From Echinometra lucunter (lineage: Eukaryota; Echinodermata; Echinoidea; Camarodonta; Echinometridae): 64,000 nucleotides of DNA. The translations under genes and the position numbers were made by a program. Shown here one piece after another: positions 35,749 to 46,174 of this stretch. The notes beneath the pieces were generated by a model, which worked only from the letters and a program-made list of their open reading frames with translations, was not told where the DNA came from and did no database searches. Positions within the stretch are counted from its first letter, which is position 1, and every line of letters begins with the position of its first letter. The stretch is taken from contig CM057158.1 of NCBI GenBank assembly GCA_029962745.1, positions 2,391,558-2,455,557 on the forward strand, written 5' to 3'.

Positions 35749-35869
35749 CGAGAGTCTTGATGGTGATACTCTGCAAGTCTGTATCACTCAAAGCTCAGGG
35801 GAATCACCTCATTACCACTCAAAAGCGTTGGGATCAGATCACTCTTGGCAGCTTAGTAAATAGATGGGT
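35749..35869 (-). other. Exon-like unit A (minus strand), 121 bases
   Basis: Preceded by CATTTTGCCCTGTAG (acceptor-like) and followed by CTCG/GTAAGGG (donor-like). All three frames contain stops; the frame shared with the sister unit reads PIYLLSCQE then stop. If spliced, this would be a non-coding exon, a poison exon or a terminal coding exon. Homologous to 36528-36634. Confidence 0.33.
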
Positions 35870-36527
35870 CTACAGGGCAAAATGTATGATACATGTATGA
35901 AATATGAGCTTAATATTTCTTTCTTTCAAGAAAATATTCTTCCAAAACTTTTTCTACCTTATATCCCATCATCCTAATCTCCGTACATTTATTGGAATAT
36001 TGTTCAATCTTCAGCATTTCATCAAAGTTTATGCTGCAATACAATAGCCTCTTATATCTACAAGGACATTGCACAACACTTGCTCTATGACAGCAGGCTA
36101 TTGCATTTATCATCTTTTTTTTTACACCAAATCACCATCATGATGGAAATGAATTAATGTATATGTGCTGAAAGTTTTTTTTTTTTTTTTAAAAGAACAT
36201 CTCATAATTGTTCAAGAGTATTAGTATAAAATCCTTCTTGGCAGCTCAATGAATATATGGGAGTGTACAGAGAAAAAAATATAACATGATAATATTGTTT
36301 TCAGCCTCATCTCTCCCCAATTCTGCAGATCTCTTGGTATACTGTCTATCGTTCAATTCAGCATAGTTGATCTGATAATGCAGTAGCCTCTTAAATGCAT
36401 TAAGACAGTGTGCAATCCTTGTTATATGACACTGGACCACTTCATTAATGAAAATGTTTACTTGACACCTTGTCACCATCATTACCCAAATATTTAAAGT
36501 AACAGAAAAAGATAATGAAGAACTTAC

Positions 36528-36634
36528 AGATTGTCGTGACTGGAGGTACGCAGTATGGCTCAAGGGAATCACCTCATCAACGCTCAAGAGTGTTGGGATC
36601 AGGTTTCTCCTGGCAGCTCAGGGAATAGATGGGT
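36528..36634 (-). other. Exon-like unit C (minus strand), 107 bases
   Basis: Preceded by a good polypyrimidine-AG (TTTTTCTCCCAACAG) and followed by CAATCT/GTAAGTTC. In one frame it reads PIYSLSCQEKPDPNTLER and then two stops; the middle unit of the array reads PIYSLSCQE and later NTLEQL then stop in the same frame. All frames have stops across the full unit. Retention of both splice borders in two duplicated copies is the main support for transcription. Confidence 0.38.
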
Positions 36635-36751
36635 CTGTTGGGAGAAAAATGTGATAGGAAAAATGCTCATGCTTTTCATAAATCATGTATGAATGAATAA
36701 CAATGTGACATGTCCACAAAAAGCTTAAGCAAAGTAGCTGTCACCTGTTTA

Positions 36752-36752
<1 letters not shown>

Positions 36753-36787
<35 letters not shown>
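36753..36787. repeat. (TA)n microsatellite
   Basis: About 17 TA units, self-complementary. Confidence 0.95.
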
Positions 36788-36790
<3 letters not shown>

Positions 36791-37409
36791 GGTAAGAGAG
36801 TTGTACCAGAATAGAAATTTTACATTAACAAATATATCATGATAGTATCTCAAGTATTTTCTCTCTCCCCTAACCTACCACTGTCTCAACCTCTAAGTGT
36901 TCTGAAATGATGTTTGCTTTTGCACCTAAAAAATTTTGATGCAACCAGTCATCCTGTATTTTTCCTGCATTCTCATCAACTGGTTATGCCTGACAAAACT
37001 GAATGTGAAGTTCATGCTGCAAACTTCTCAGAGTTTTTCCTCATATGTCATTTTTGCACTGAACATAACAAAAAATTTTCTTTACTTCAAAAGAGATGTC
37101 TACATCATGAGCAGCAGTGAACCAATTCAACTGACATACTTTGGAATTTGGACTCTCCTTAATACATATTATATATTAACCTTAACTGTACAGTGAACAG
37201 TACCACACAGCTAAAACATATCAAAGATTAAGGTCTTAACCCTTCTAAAAATGTGGGGTTAATTGTCCTATTAATCTAACTTTAAAGGCTTGAACTAAGA
37301 GGTCAAAATGAATTCAAGTTCAGAAAAACGTTCACTCCTTTGATCAAGAACAGTAGGATAAATAGGGAATGGAAGATAAGCATCTCATTCTGCTAATAGC
37401 ACATGTCGG

Positions 37410-37995
37410 CCTGGTTCAAGGCTTCTGGAGAAGTCCATTAACATCATCTGGTCATGATCATCACTTTGGAAGATTGGTGATGGGAGAGGGAGGGAGGGAG
37501 GGGGGCATAAATTATACCATCAGAGATGGGAGATGGCATCTTGAGATAGTTGACCAACTGCTGTCTATGGGAGCTCTAGGTTAGAGCGATCCAATCATCC
37601 TTCTGTCCTGTTTGCCTCTCCATCCATTCAATTGTTTTGCAATAAGGGGATCAAAAGATAGGATCCCATTAAAGTGTAGATATTATGGTTATATGAATCT
37701 AGAGGTGTCTCTTTCAACCCAGGAGTAGCAAATGGGAATTAGAATGATTTGAGTAACCAAGGCCAGGTGGCTAAAGCCAGAGTATTATATCATGGCACAA
37801 TCAAAGCTTCTGGAGAAGTCCATTTAACATTATTTGGTGATCATGGCTTTGGGATGTTGGTGATGGGGCATTAATGAGATGCAGAGACCATTGGAGGTGG
37901 AAGATAGCTAAATATTTGTCAAGTATGGAGGGAGGGGGAGACAGAGAATGATGTGTCCATTTGTCCATCGGGCTGTCTACCCATCCATTCATGTA
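37410..37995. repeat. Diverged tandem duplication, offset about 383 bp
   Basis: Units share GCTTCTGGAGAAGTCCATT-AACAT, GATCATG, TTGG-A-TTGGTGATGGG, GGAGGGAGG and CCATCCATTCA in order (about 37420-37640 and 37803-37995). A weaker third trace is at 38240-38300. No preserved frame. Confidence 0.65.
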
Positions 37996-38059
37996 GTTGA
38001 CTTTCATTCGTGAAGAGGAGGGTTTAAACCTCTTAGAGGTATTAGTTTTCATAGACCTG

Positions 38060-38222
38060 TGCCCAGTTGCATAAAACTACCATTGATGGTAACTTTGCAA
38101 TCAACGGGTAAGGTAACTTCCATGGAAACATTGAATTTGATTGGCTTTGGGCAATATTACTGTGGCAGTTACCATTGATGGCAGAGTTATCATTAATGGT
38201 AAGTTTTATGCAACGGGGCCCA
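38060..38222. mobile_element. Short MITE, GCCCMGTTGCATAAAACT type
   Basis: GCCCAGTTGCATAAAACTAC with CATTGATGGTAA is mirrored by TTACCATTAATGATAACTCT and GTTTTATGCAACGGGGCCC at the right. Additional ACCATTGATGG copies lie inside. The '(G)GGCCCNGTTGCATAAA' end style is common in echinoderm and other marine-invertebrate MITEs (my recollection). Confidence 0.68.
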
Positions 38223-38833
38223 GGCATTTTATCCAGTTGTCTTTTCCAATCCAGGTAGTGAATGGATATCTGGAGAAATTCCTTGAGTGATATGATATGA
38301 TCAATTATGCTGGGTAAACAGAGAATTCTTGGATTATTTAATAAAAAAGAATCACTGGCTTTGCCTACACTCTTGTTACTCCCTATCAGTGCGCCAAACC
38401 ACCATCAACTTAAATTATACCATAATTAGTAGTAACACCATGGCAGTGTGAACAGGTCTAGGGGGTCATAATGTGTTTACGGAGTCTTATTAGGGGGATG
38501 ACTTCCACTGCTGGGTTCCCCTGAGGGTGAGCGAAGGTCAAGGCTATCAAACACCAAGCTTTTATTCTTAACGCTATCCTCTTTCAAGGTGAACTGAGCA
38601 ATGAAAGCAGTCATTAATTATTAGCTGGATAGCCTGTGAGAATAATGCCATTATCCAATGAATGAGGAGGTGTATGGATAGATGAGATCATGGATAGTAT
38701 ATACGCTTTTTTACGCTCAAATAGTGAGAATGATTTGAGCTTAATAACCCATGAATATTTTTGAGATCCATTTTCGAAGAGAGGGTCAGAAACTACAGCA
38801 GTCTTGTCTCATGCGCTGCAAGGCTAGGGTTAA

Positions 38834-39390
38834 AGGGAAAGTCCACCATAGAAGTTTCACTGTTTCAATAAAAGGAGTTAAATTTGAACAGCATTTAAAA
38901 AAAGAAATGAGCAAAATCGGTCAAAGAATAAGAAAATTACACTCATTTACATTTTCTAGTGAATTTCTCTCAGCTCTGCAAATTGGCAACACTGATGACA
39001 TCATATGTGAGCAGCTCTCCATTCATTTTATACATGAAATTTCACATTTTCTCAATTTTCTTGGAAGTTACATATTTTCTCACCCCATAGTCAAAGTATG
39101 TTATGTAAAAAGCAATTCTTCTGAACATACATTGACTGTGGGGGCTAGAAAATGTGTAACTTCATGAAAATTGAGAAAATGTGAAATTTCATGTACAAAG
39201 CAAATGGAGAGCTGCTCGCATATGATGTCATCAGTGTTGCCAATTTGCAGAGCCGAGGGTAATTTACTACAAAATGTAAATGAGTGTAATTTTCTTATTC
39301 TCTGACTGATTTTGCTCATTTCTTTTTTTAAAAAGCTGATCAAATTTAACTTTTATTGAAACAGTGAAAATTCTGGGGTGGACTTTCCCT
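38834..39390. mobile_element. 557-bp near-perfect palindrome, family B copy 2
   Basis: It starts AGGGAAAGTCCACC and ends GGTGGACTTTCCCT, flanked by TTAA (38830-38833, 39391-39394). Spacer is about 37 bases (39095-39131). It aligns end to end with 13072-13629, same length within one base. Arms here match slightly better at the tips than in copy 1. Confidence 0.87.
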
Positions 39391-39394
39391 TTAA

Positions 39395-40166
39395 GATGGA
39401 CAAGACTTGGCTTTGCATCAAACTGTTGGTGGCTCTATAACCACCTGGAAACGAAGCAAGATATTTCAATTTATTATGGTCAACAACAACAACAAAAAAA
39501 AAGGAAGAAGAAAACCCTTTATATGTACATGTATATGCTGGTTTGGCAAAATATCAATATACAATTTCCTGCATAGTCACCTTCAGTTGAAATCAATTTG
39601 AACTTGAATTCTTATGTTACAAAAGGACAAGTTTTCTCTGCCATGGTTACAGACACTTAATACAATCACATCAAATTAAATCAGGACACTTAATCTCTTT
39701 TCGTAACATGAGCCCAACATGATTATCACTGGTTTGTTACTTGAGAAGAAACTGAAATTGTCCATGCATTAAAAACAAACAGCAGGATAAATGACTAAGT
39801 CCCACCCATATCATTTTTTGTTGTGGCAGACCGCCTCATCCGTTCCAATATCACCACCACTGCTGGGGTGACTTAAAGAGATTAACGATGGTATAGGTCA
39901 CCCTCCCTCGGTAAACACAACATATATGAAAAATGCACGTATCTAACAGAGAGATGTAATTTGGTTGTAATGTGATAAGGTCTGAACATTAGGGTATCCT
40001 CTGTGTGATAGCCAGTTCTTAGTTTTTGCCACAGCCACTGTCATAATAATTTGAAAAAAAACAGCAAGTTGCGTACTGCTGGTGCAATGTCACTTCGTTT
40101 TCCTTTTTTCAGAATGGCTCTCTGGCAGACCAGTGGTCTCCTTAGGGCCTAGGTCTACTGGGTGAT
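39395..40166. other. Gene-free stretch
   Basis: Mixed AT-rich sequence with a CAA/AAAAAG run near 39484-39510. No frame of interest. Confidence 0.5.
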
Positions 40167-40622
40167 CAAGGAGCATGTTTATTGAGGGTAACAGAAGGCT
40201 AATAAGCGATCCAAGTTCCGAACTAGCTTACCCGTTACCCTTGATAAACACGACGGCGACTTGATTACCGAACTAGCGTACCGGACTTGAGTTCAGCAAA
40301 AAAGGGGGATTTGATAATTCGTTGAACGAGATTGGCGACTCAAGTCGTGCCAGTAAACACAACGCGACTTCAGTCGCGTTACGTTTGGAAACTTCGGACT
40401 CCTGTTTCCGGATGAGATAAAAAGTAATAAGCTCGCCAGATTTGACCTTCACTGTCGGGTCACTTGCAGCTGGGCATGGGCTTGATGGTTTCGGAAACTC
40501 AGATCGCGACGATAAACACGACATCCAGAGAGACCACCCATCGTGAGCGCGATTTGTGTTTGCGACTCAAGTACCCATTTCTAATTTCTAGAAATCAAGT
40601 TCCCTCACTAAACACACCCCTG
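40167..40622. mobile_element. CpG-rich MITE with hAT-like CAGGGGTGTGTTTA tip and GCGACTCAAGT repeats
   Basis: Right tip (minus strand) CAGGGGTGTGTTTAGTGAGG; left tip CAAGGAGCATGTTTATTGAG, an imperfect inverted match. Interior repeats of GCGACTCAAGT or GCGACTTGA occur near 40256, 40333 and 40562, and AACGCGACTTCAGTCGCGTT (40361-40380) is an almost perfect palindrome. ATAAACACGAC and TAAACACAACGCGAC words also repeat. CAGGGGTG tips suggest hAT, but no 8-bp target duplication is seen. Confidence 0.6.
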
Positions 40623-41289
40623 GTTTCAAACAAAGTCAAAGTGCTACTAACATTTGTGTTTACTTCAAAACAAAAGAATATTTCCTTGAATCTAGCTCAG
40701 TATTCAAAAGAACCATCTCATTTCCCTGTTTTCAACTGTGTTCGAATGATTCTGGAGTGTGGAGAGACAAAAATGGATATCTCTTGCAATAACATACACA
40801 TTTTTCATCTCATTTTGGACTAACATGTATCATGTTCATGTAGGATTAAAAAGTTTGGTTACAACAATTTCTAATTTGTATTCTTCACAAAAGAACCATA
40901 TTATCCTTAAGAGATAGGAAACTATGGCTCAAATTCACAGCCCTGTAATTATCAGTAAAAGGGTGGGGGGGGGGGAACAACCCAAATTGGTCTGGTGCTG
41001 GCTTAATCCAAACCTAGATTACAAGAACCACTATATTCTTGACCATACCATCCTTCAACAAGGCGTTTGCGATGTTGTGTCTCGCCCACTTGTGAAAATA
41101 ACTAGAAATATCGCGATCTGTGATGGCACACAACAGAACTGTATCGAAAGCTCATTGTGAAATAACTGGGATGGAATAACATTTGATAAAATATGAGAAG
41201 GGTTTTTTATGAAATGGTACTGCATTTTCACGTGCATGTACTTTCCCTGCTTCTACTCTCATCCCTCTGATATGAGTAACATTGTATGA

Positions 41290-42500
41290 TGACCTTTGAC
41301 CTGACCATGTGACCTCTGACTGGACCATAACATGCAGGTCCCCTTAGTGCATCTACAACCCAAGTTTGATAGATAAGTGTCACATGGTTGCAGAGTTTTG
41401 TGTCATAAGAGAGTCTTGCACGTAAACTTTAATGTTTGACCTGAAATGACCTTTGACCTTACCATGTGACCTATGACTGGACCATAACATGCAGGTCCCC
41501 TTAGTGCATCGACAACCCAAGTTTGATAGATAAGTGTCACACGGTTGCAGAGTTTTGAGTCATAAGAGAGTCTTGCACGTAACTTCAACGTTTGACCTGA
41601 AATGACCTTTGACCTTACCATGTGACCTCTGACTGGACCATAACATGCAGGTCCCCTCAGTGCATCTACAACCCAAGTTTGGTTGAAAAGTGAGTCACGG
41701 TTGCAAAGTTATGTGTGATAAGAGAGTCTTGCACGTCAACTTTAACATTTGACCTGAAATGACCTTTGACCTTACCATGTGACCTCTGACTGGACAATAA
41801 GATGCAGGTCCCCTTAGTGCATCTGAAACCCAAGTTTGATTGAACAGTGTCACACAGTTGCAGAGTTTTGTGTCATAAGAGAGTCTTGCACGTAAATTTT
41901 AACGTTTGACCTAAAATGACCTTTGACCTTACCATGTGACCTCTGACTAGAGCATAACATGCAGGTCCGCTTAGGGCATCTACAACCCAAGTTTGGTTGA
42001 AAAGTGAGTCACGGTTGCAGAGTTTTGTGTCATAAGAGAGTCTTGCACGTAAACTTTAACATTTGACCTGAAATGACCTTTGACCTTACCATGTGACCTC
42101 TGACTGGACAATAAGATGCAGGTCCCCTTAGTGCATCTACAACCCAAGTTTGATTGAACAGTGTCACACAGTTGCAGAGTTTTGTGTCATAAGAGAGTCT
42201 TGCACGTAAATTTTAACGTTTGACCTAAAATGACCTTTGACCTTACCATGTGACCTCTGACTAGAGCATAACATGCAGGTCCGCTTAGGGCATCTACAAC
42301 CCAAGTTTGGTTGAAAAGTGAGTCACGGTTGCAGAGTTTTGTGTCATAAGAGAGTCTTGCACGTAAACTTTAACGTTTGACCTGAAATGACCTTTGACCT
42401 TACCATGTGACCTCTGACTGGACCATAACATGCAGGTCCCCTTAGTGCATCTACAACCCAAGTTTGGTTGAAAAGTGAGTCACGGTTGCCAAGTTATCTT
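41290..42500 (+). repeat. Eight tandem copies of a ~157-bp unit
   Basis: Each unit begins TGACCTTTGACC; unit starts at about 41290, 41448, 41603, 41760, 41918, 42074, 42231 and 42388 (periods 155-158). Each carries ACCATGTGACCTCTGACT, ATGCAGGTCC, ACAACCCAAGTTTG and AGAGAGTCTTGCACGT. Variants alternate: units 4-5 and 6-7 share GACAATAAGATGCAGG then GAGCATAACATGCAGG, showing a two-unit higher-order duplication. Confidence 0.92.
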
Positions 42501-42513
42501 TCATAACGTTTGT

Positions 42514-42594
42514 GACGGACGGACGGACGGACGGACGACGGACGGACGACGGACGGACGACGGACGGACGACGGACGGACGACGGACGGACGAC
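42514..42594 (+). repeat. GGACGGACGAC microsatellite (11-bp period)
   Basis: It begins as pure (GGAC)n and turns into repeats of the 11-mer GGACGGACGAC. CpG-dense. Confidence 0.92.
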
Positions 42595-42608
42595 ATTTGG
42601 ATCCCTTA

Positions 42609-42637
42609 GTCTCGCCTTCACCTCCGGTGGGCGAGAC
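42609..42637. repeat. 3' terminal hairpin of the pearl-like element
   Basis: GTCTCGCC (42609-42616) pairs perfectly with GGCGAGAC (42630-42637) across a 13-base loop. Hairpins just inside the 3' end are a Helitron/Helentron hallmark. Confidence 0.75.
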
Positions 42638-42975
42638 AAAAATGAAACAAGCAGAAAAGAATTAAAGAAGTAAAAATTTGAGAGAAGAGTGCCTGGGAAA
42701 TTAGAATGACAAGTTCATATACTGTGATGAAGTCTACCATGCCATAGGAATAATAAGTGTGAATTTATCTTTAGGTGGTTATGTAATCTAAAACCTTCCA
42801 CAAGACTACCGGTAGTTCCTCTAAATTCATGAAAAAATATCCTATGATAGCAAAGAAGAAAACAGGTATTAATTATTCAAGGAATTTTTTATCCTCAAGC
42901 TACTGTAATTTAGTTTGCACATCCTTATATTTTTTATGCATATTAAATTTTTAACTGGGTATCTGGAAGACATCT

Positions 42976-43122
42976 GGGCCCCATTTCAAAAAACTTGTTA
43001 TCAGTATCAACTGCCACATTTCTATGATAAATTTGCTATCAGCCAATCAGGTGCAAGGATTTCAGTAGCTTAAAACAGTTATTGTAACTGTTATTGATAA
43101 CCAGTCTTATAAAATGGGGCCC
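42976..43122. mobile_element. Short MITE, GGGCCCCATTT type
   Basis: GGGCCCCATTTCAAAAAACT with GTTATCAGTATCAACTG is mirrored by TGTTATTGATAACCAGTC and TTATAAAATGGGGCCC. It resembles the widespread 'GGGCCCCATTTCATAAA' MITEs of marine invertebrates. About 147 bp, no coding sequence. Confidence 0.68.
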
Positions 43123-43129
43123 TGGTCCA

Positions 43130-45230
43130 TATTTTCATCATACAAATTAGAAGCAAAATTAAAACTCGCTAGAAATTCTGTTGTTAAAGAACAGTCCATG
43201 TTCGCACATAAGGCTTCATTTTAATGTTCCATTATGACCCTTAGTAAAGAAGGAAAATACACTCCTATTGAATTCCAAACTCATAACAAGGGATTTATGG
43301 ATGCTTCTAATATTTCAATTTTCCAATAAAAATGAATTGGTATCCATTAAGCAGTAACATCTCTGTTGGATAATGTAACATGTTATGTACTTAGTGATTA
43401 TACCCTTACTGCCACTCCCCTCCCCTTTCGAAAAGTTACTGGTGTACATTCATTGTTTTGGCCTTTACATGCACATGGCTAACCTCAATTACCTGAATTG
43501 AGAGTTCAGAAATTAGATACCTGTCTTCATCTCTTCATCTCTATTCCAATTGCTTTCACGGGAATGATGTCTGTAGTCATATATATTCATTTGATGAAGC
43601 CATGTGAGAAGACAACAGATACCGAAAGACAATGAATTTGAAATGGGAGTGTCAAAGTAATTTGTGAAATAATTCCAGTACTCACACATGGGATTTTAGC
43701 TTGAACTTCCAATGACCCCAGCTTTTTTCCAAAAACTAAACTGAAGTTTAATAAATTAGGAACAAATGGTTTCTCTTGTGATGGGAGTCTATTTTTATCT
43801 CAAAAGTAGGGTGCAATGTTTGTGAAATACCCCCCCCCCCTCCAGCAGGTTCAAAACATTGAGTATTTGTAGAAATTTTTTTAATAAAGTGTCAGGTTTA
43901 CTGGACCCCATGCTTAATAGATTTAGAGCCTACCATTCATGATGAGTTATGTTTGTTTGTTTGTTTGTTTGTTTATTTATTTTCGCCATGCATAATAAAC
44001 AATCACATTGACAAGAACAGCGTATTACATCAAAATAGAATACATAGTAGGAACAAAGCATAAACATAAATGTTTGAAGCGCAGAGTCCCTAGAATAACA
44101 TAGTATGTAACATGATGACATCACATGAAAGTGATGGCTGATGATGCAAAGTAAGCCAAAAGATGTATCCTGGGCACCATTTCATGAAAGTTGTCAGCAC
44201 TGACAAGTTGTCATTCTCAGACAATTTCAGTAAAATCCTTGGTTCTGACTGGCTGAGAAGCACTGGTCACTGACTGTTACTATGGTAATTGTCAAGAGAA
44301 TGACAACTTGTCAGTGCTGACAACTTTCATGAAACGGTGCTCTGAATGCAAAAGGAATATTTTTTCTGTATTATCAGCATTCTGGATGCATCTTTCCATG
44401 CCACTTAAATTATGACAATCATTCCCAGACAACTATGAGGTCAAAGGGGGGGGGGGAGGAGGGGAGATGAACATTCTTGGTGTTGTGTGGAGGTGGTCAG
44501 GTTAGAGCTGTCGTAGAACTATGTCTGATTTAAAAACCACCAAACAGTGACCCTTTCCTTTGAAATCTGATGAAGATGTGAAGTTAGAGAAAAACAAGAT
44601 GAAGTTATATGAAGAAGAAAACTTGAATCATACATGCAAAAATACCACTGCCCTAAAGTGGGATGTCTTGGGGCATACTCCCTCCTCCTACTATACTGAT
44701 GATGTACTTTCAACTACTTTCAACACTTTCAAAAGAGAAAATGATATCAAGCCTCGTACTTTCATCTAGCCACTTTAAGAAAGATTCAGATGTTGTCAAA
44801 TTACCAAGCATATTTCACATACCATTCCTGTTATGTTCAGTGACTTTTCACAGACATAAACAAGCATATCAAATTTATCACTTAAGGAAGAAAGTATCAA
44901 ATTCAATGATGTTTTTCTTTACCAGATATTCTATTCCTGACATATACTTTCCATGAATTAATTCAGCTGTCTGATAGAATTACTAGTACATACTTGTAAG
45001 AATACAGAAACCTGTTGCACAAGACAACTTTGCTTGACTAATTAGATAGCCCTCTTCCACTACTTATGTTACAGATCTACATGACTTCAACTATTCACAA
45101 CAGCTTTACAGTTTTTGTATGACATGATTTTATAAAAATCTCACTGTGCATTTTTCATGGGTTATTTTGATGGCAACAATGTTTTTTGATATTCAATATC
45201 AAAATGAACCTCTTCTCAATTTCTAGAAAA
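43130..45230. other. Gene-free stretch (apart from the MITE at 44.17 kb)
   Basis: AT-rich, with an 11-base C run (43830-43840) and (GTTT)n at 43951-43974. Open frames at 44560-44956 are composition-driven. Confidence 0.5.
44173..44341. mobile_element. Short MITE with 45-bp near-perfect inverted arms
   Basis: Left arm GCACCATTTCATGAAAGTTG then TCAGCACTGACAAGTTGTCA (44174-44218) is matched by 44296-44340 with one mismatch in 45. The spacer is about 77 bp. The high arm identity suggests recent activity or conversion. Confidence 0.82.
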
Positions 45231-45565
45231 ATACAAACATTATCCATCTGCCTATCTCCTTTGCCACCCCTCTACCAGAGCTCAACCTCATCTTCTGAAG
45301 ACCTTCTTCCATACACAGCTGCATTCCAAAGTACCCTTGACTTCTCCATTTTATCTTATGATTCCTTCCCCATCCTGTTCACCCCCTTTCTCCTCTCTGC
45401 CACCCCTCCCCTCTACCTGAAATCAACCTCCTCCTCAACACAATATTGAAGAACTGCTTCCATATGCACCTGAGTTCCAAAGTACCTTAGATTTGTCTGT
45501 CTACTATGAGGAACTGTGAGAGTGTATGAAGTCATCCGATATATTAATTCAATTCTGCCTACACT

Positions 45566-45652
45566 AAAAAAAAAAAAAAAAAAAAAAAAACAACCAACCC
45601 CCCCCCAAAAAAACAAAAACAAACAAACAAACAAACAAACAAACAAACAAAA
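45566..45652 (+). repeat. Compound A25 / C9 / (AAAC)n tract
   Basis: A run 45566-45590, C run 45598-45606, then about eight AAAC or AAACAAAC units to 45652. It could be a retroposed poly-A tail, but no body is recognisable upstream. Confidence 0.85.
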
Positions 45653-45942
45653 ACAGCAAAAAGTAATAACTGCTGGTATTCTTCTAAATGGAAATGAATT
45701 GAATGAGAATGCTTGAATTTTTTTTTCCAAAATGACAACTGAATATTCTCTGCAACTTGATACAATTATAACAATGGCATCATGTTGCTCCAAAGTATAT
45801 TTCATAAATCAGTGGAACACATTTATAAATGTTGGCTGGAAGAAACAACAACAACAGCAAAACTATTTAAAAGTTTAAAGCTATTTCAAGTCATTGTATT
45901 TCAAGACAAACCCTTTTCATGTTATCATTCTACTACCATATA

Positions 45943-45986
45943 AGGTGAAAAATCAATTGTGAATGTTCACAATTGATTTTTCACCT
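45943..45986. repeat. Perfect 21-bp palindrome with 2-base centre
   Basis: AGGTGAAAAATCAATTGTGA (and A at 45963), centre TG, then an exact reverse complement ending TTTTCACCT at 45986. No mismatch in 21 pairs. Cruciform-capable. Confidence 0.9.
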
Positions 45987-46174
45987 CTGTCAGAACTCAA
46001 GCCTATCTTGAACATGATTTTTGCCCCATCCCCTTGAACTAAACATTCTCTTTAACCCCCCCCCCCTTCCCAGAACTCAACCTTCACTTGTGAAGAGCTT
46101 CTTCCCCATACAACCAAGTTCCTTTCCCAGTACTCATGATTTCTCCATCATGAGATTTCTCCTCTCCCTCCTAA

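Larger units (their letters stand above)
35749..36650 (-). repeat. Threefold segmental duplication, period about 378 bp, exon-like cores
   Basis: Three units contain the core (on the minus strand) CCCAT-TAT---TGAGCTGCCA at about 35868, 36259 and 36633, i.e. spaced roughly 370-390 bp. The intervening DNA is also duplicated (for example CAATA-AATAGCCTCTTA and CAGTAGCCTCTTAAATGCAT). The outer two cores keep splice-like borders; the middle one has lost its AG. Confidence 0.7.
41078..42638 (+). mobile_element. Pearl/Helentron-like non-autonomous element with tandem-repeat core
   Basis: A left end TGTCTCGCCCAC (41078-41089) is mirrored by GTGGGCGAGACA (42627-42638). Between them lie, in order: a short unique 5' segment (about 200 bp), about eight ~157-bp tandem repeats (41290-42500), a GGACGGACGAC microsatellite (42514-42594) and a terminal hairpin (42609-42637). 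This order (unique 5' flank, ~160-bp core repeats, ACGG-type microsatellite, 3' hairpin flank) matches the pearl-type elements of bivalves and echinoderms, now grouped with Helitron/Helentron non-autonomous elements. No Rep/helicase is present. Exact termini may lie a few bases outside the matched ends. Confidence 0.72.
45235..46170 (+). repeat. Three diverged C/T-rich tandem units with an internal insertion
   Basis: Units near 45260-45350, 45400-45500 and 46070-46150 share CCACCCCTC, (A/G)-CTCAACCT, GAAGA-CTTCTTCC-TA, CA-TTCCAAAGTACC (or TTCCCAGTACTC) and ATTTCTCC. The third is displaced by a poly-A/AAAC segment and a perfect hairpin. Non-coding. Confidence 0.55.

Noticed and set aside
38751..39167. 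138-codon frame with LHSFTFSS and NTDDIICEQ
   Set aside because: It lies almost wholly in the family B palindrome; the same peptide is read from each arm and from the 13-kb copy, so it reflects repeat DNA.
41290..42500. Tandem 157-bp array considered as a CRISPR-like array
   Set aside because: Units are contiguous with no unique spacers, in eukaryotic-looking DNA, and are bounded by element ends.
41290..42500. TGACCTTTGACCTT in each unit as a nuclear-receptor DR1 element array
   Set aside because: The motif fits a DR1-like site (TGACCT-TTGACCTT), but its presence is explained by tandem amplification of a mobile element; regulatory use is unsupported.
42451..42639. Minus-strand Arg/Pro/Ser repeat protein
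   Set aside because: It is a translation of the GGAC microsatellite and hairpin of the pearl-like element.
45413..45805. 130-codon minus frame with Phe and CLFV runs
   Set aside because: Produced by the A25/C9/(AAAC)n compound tract.
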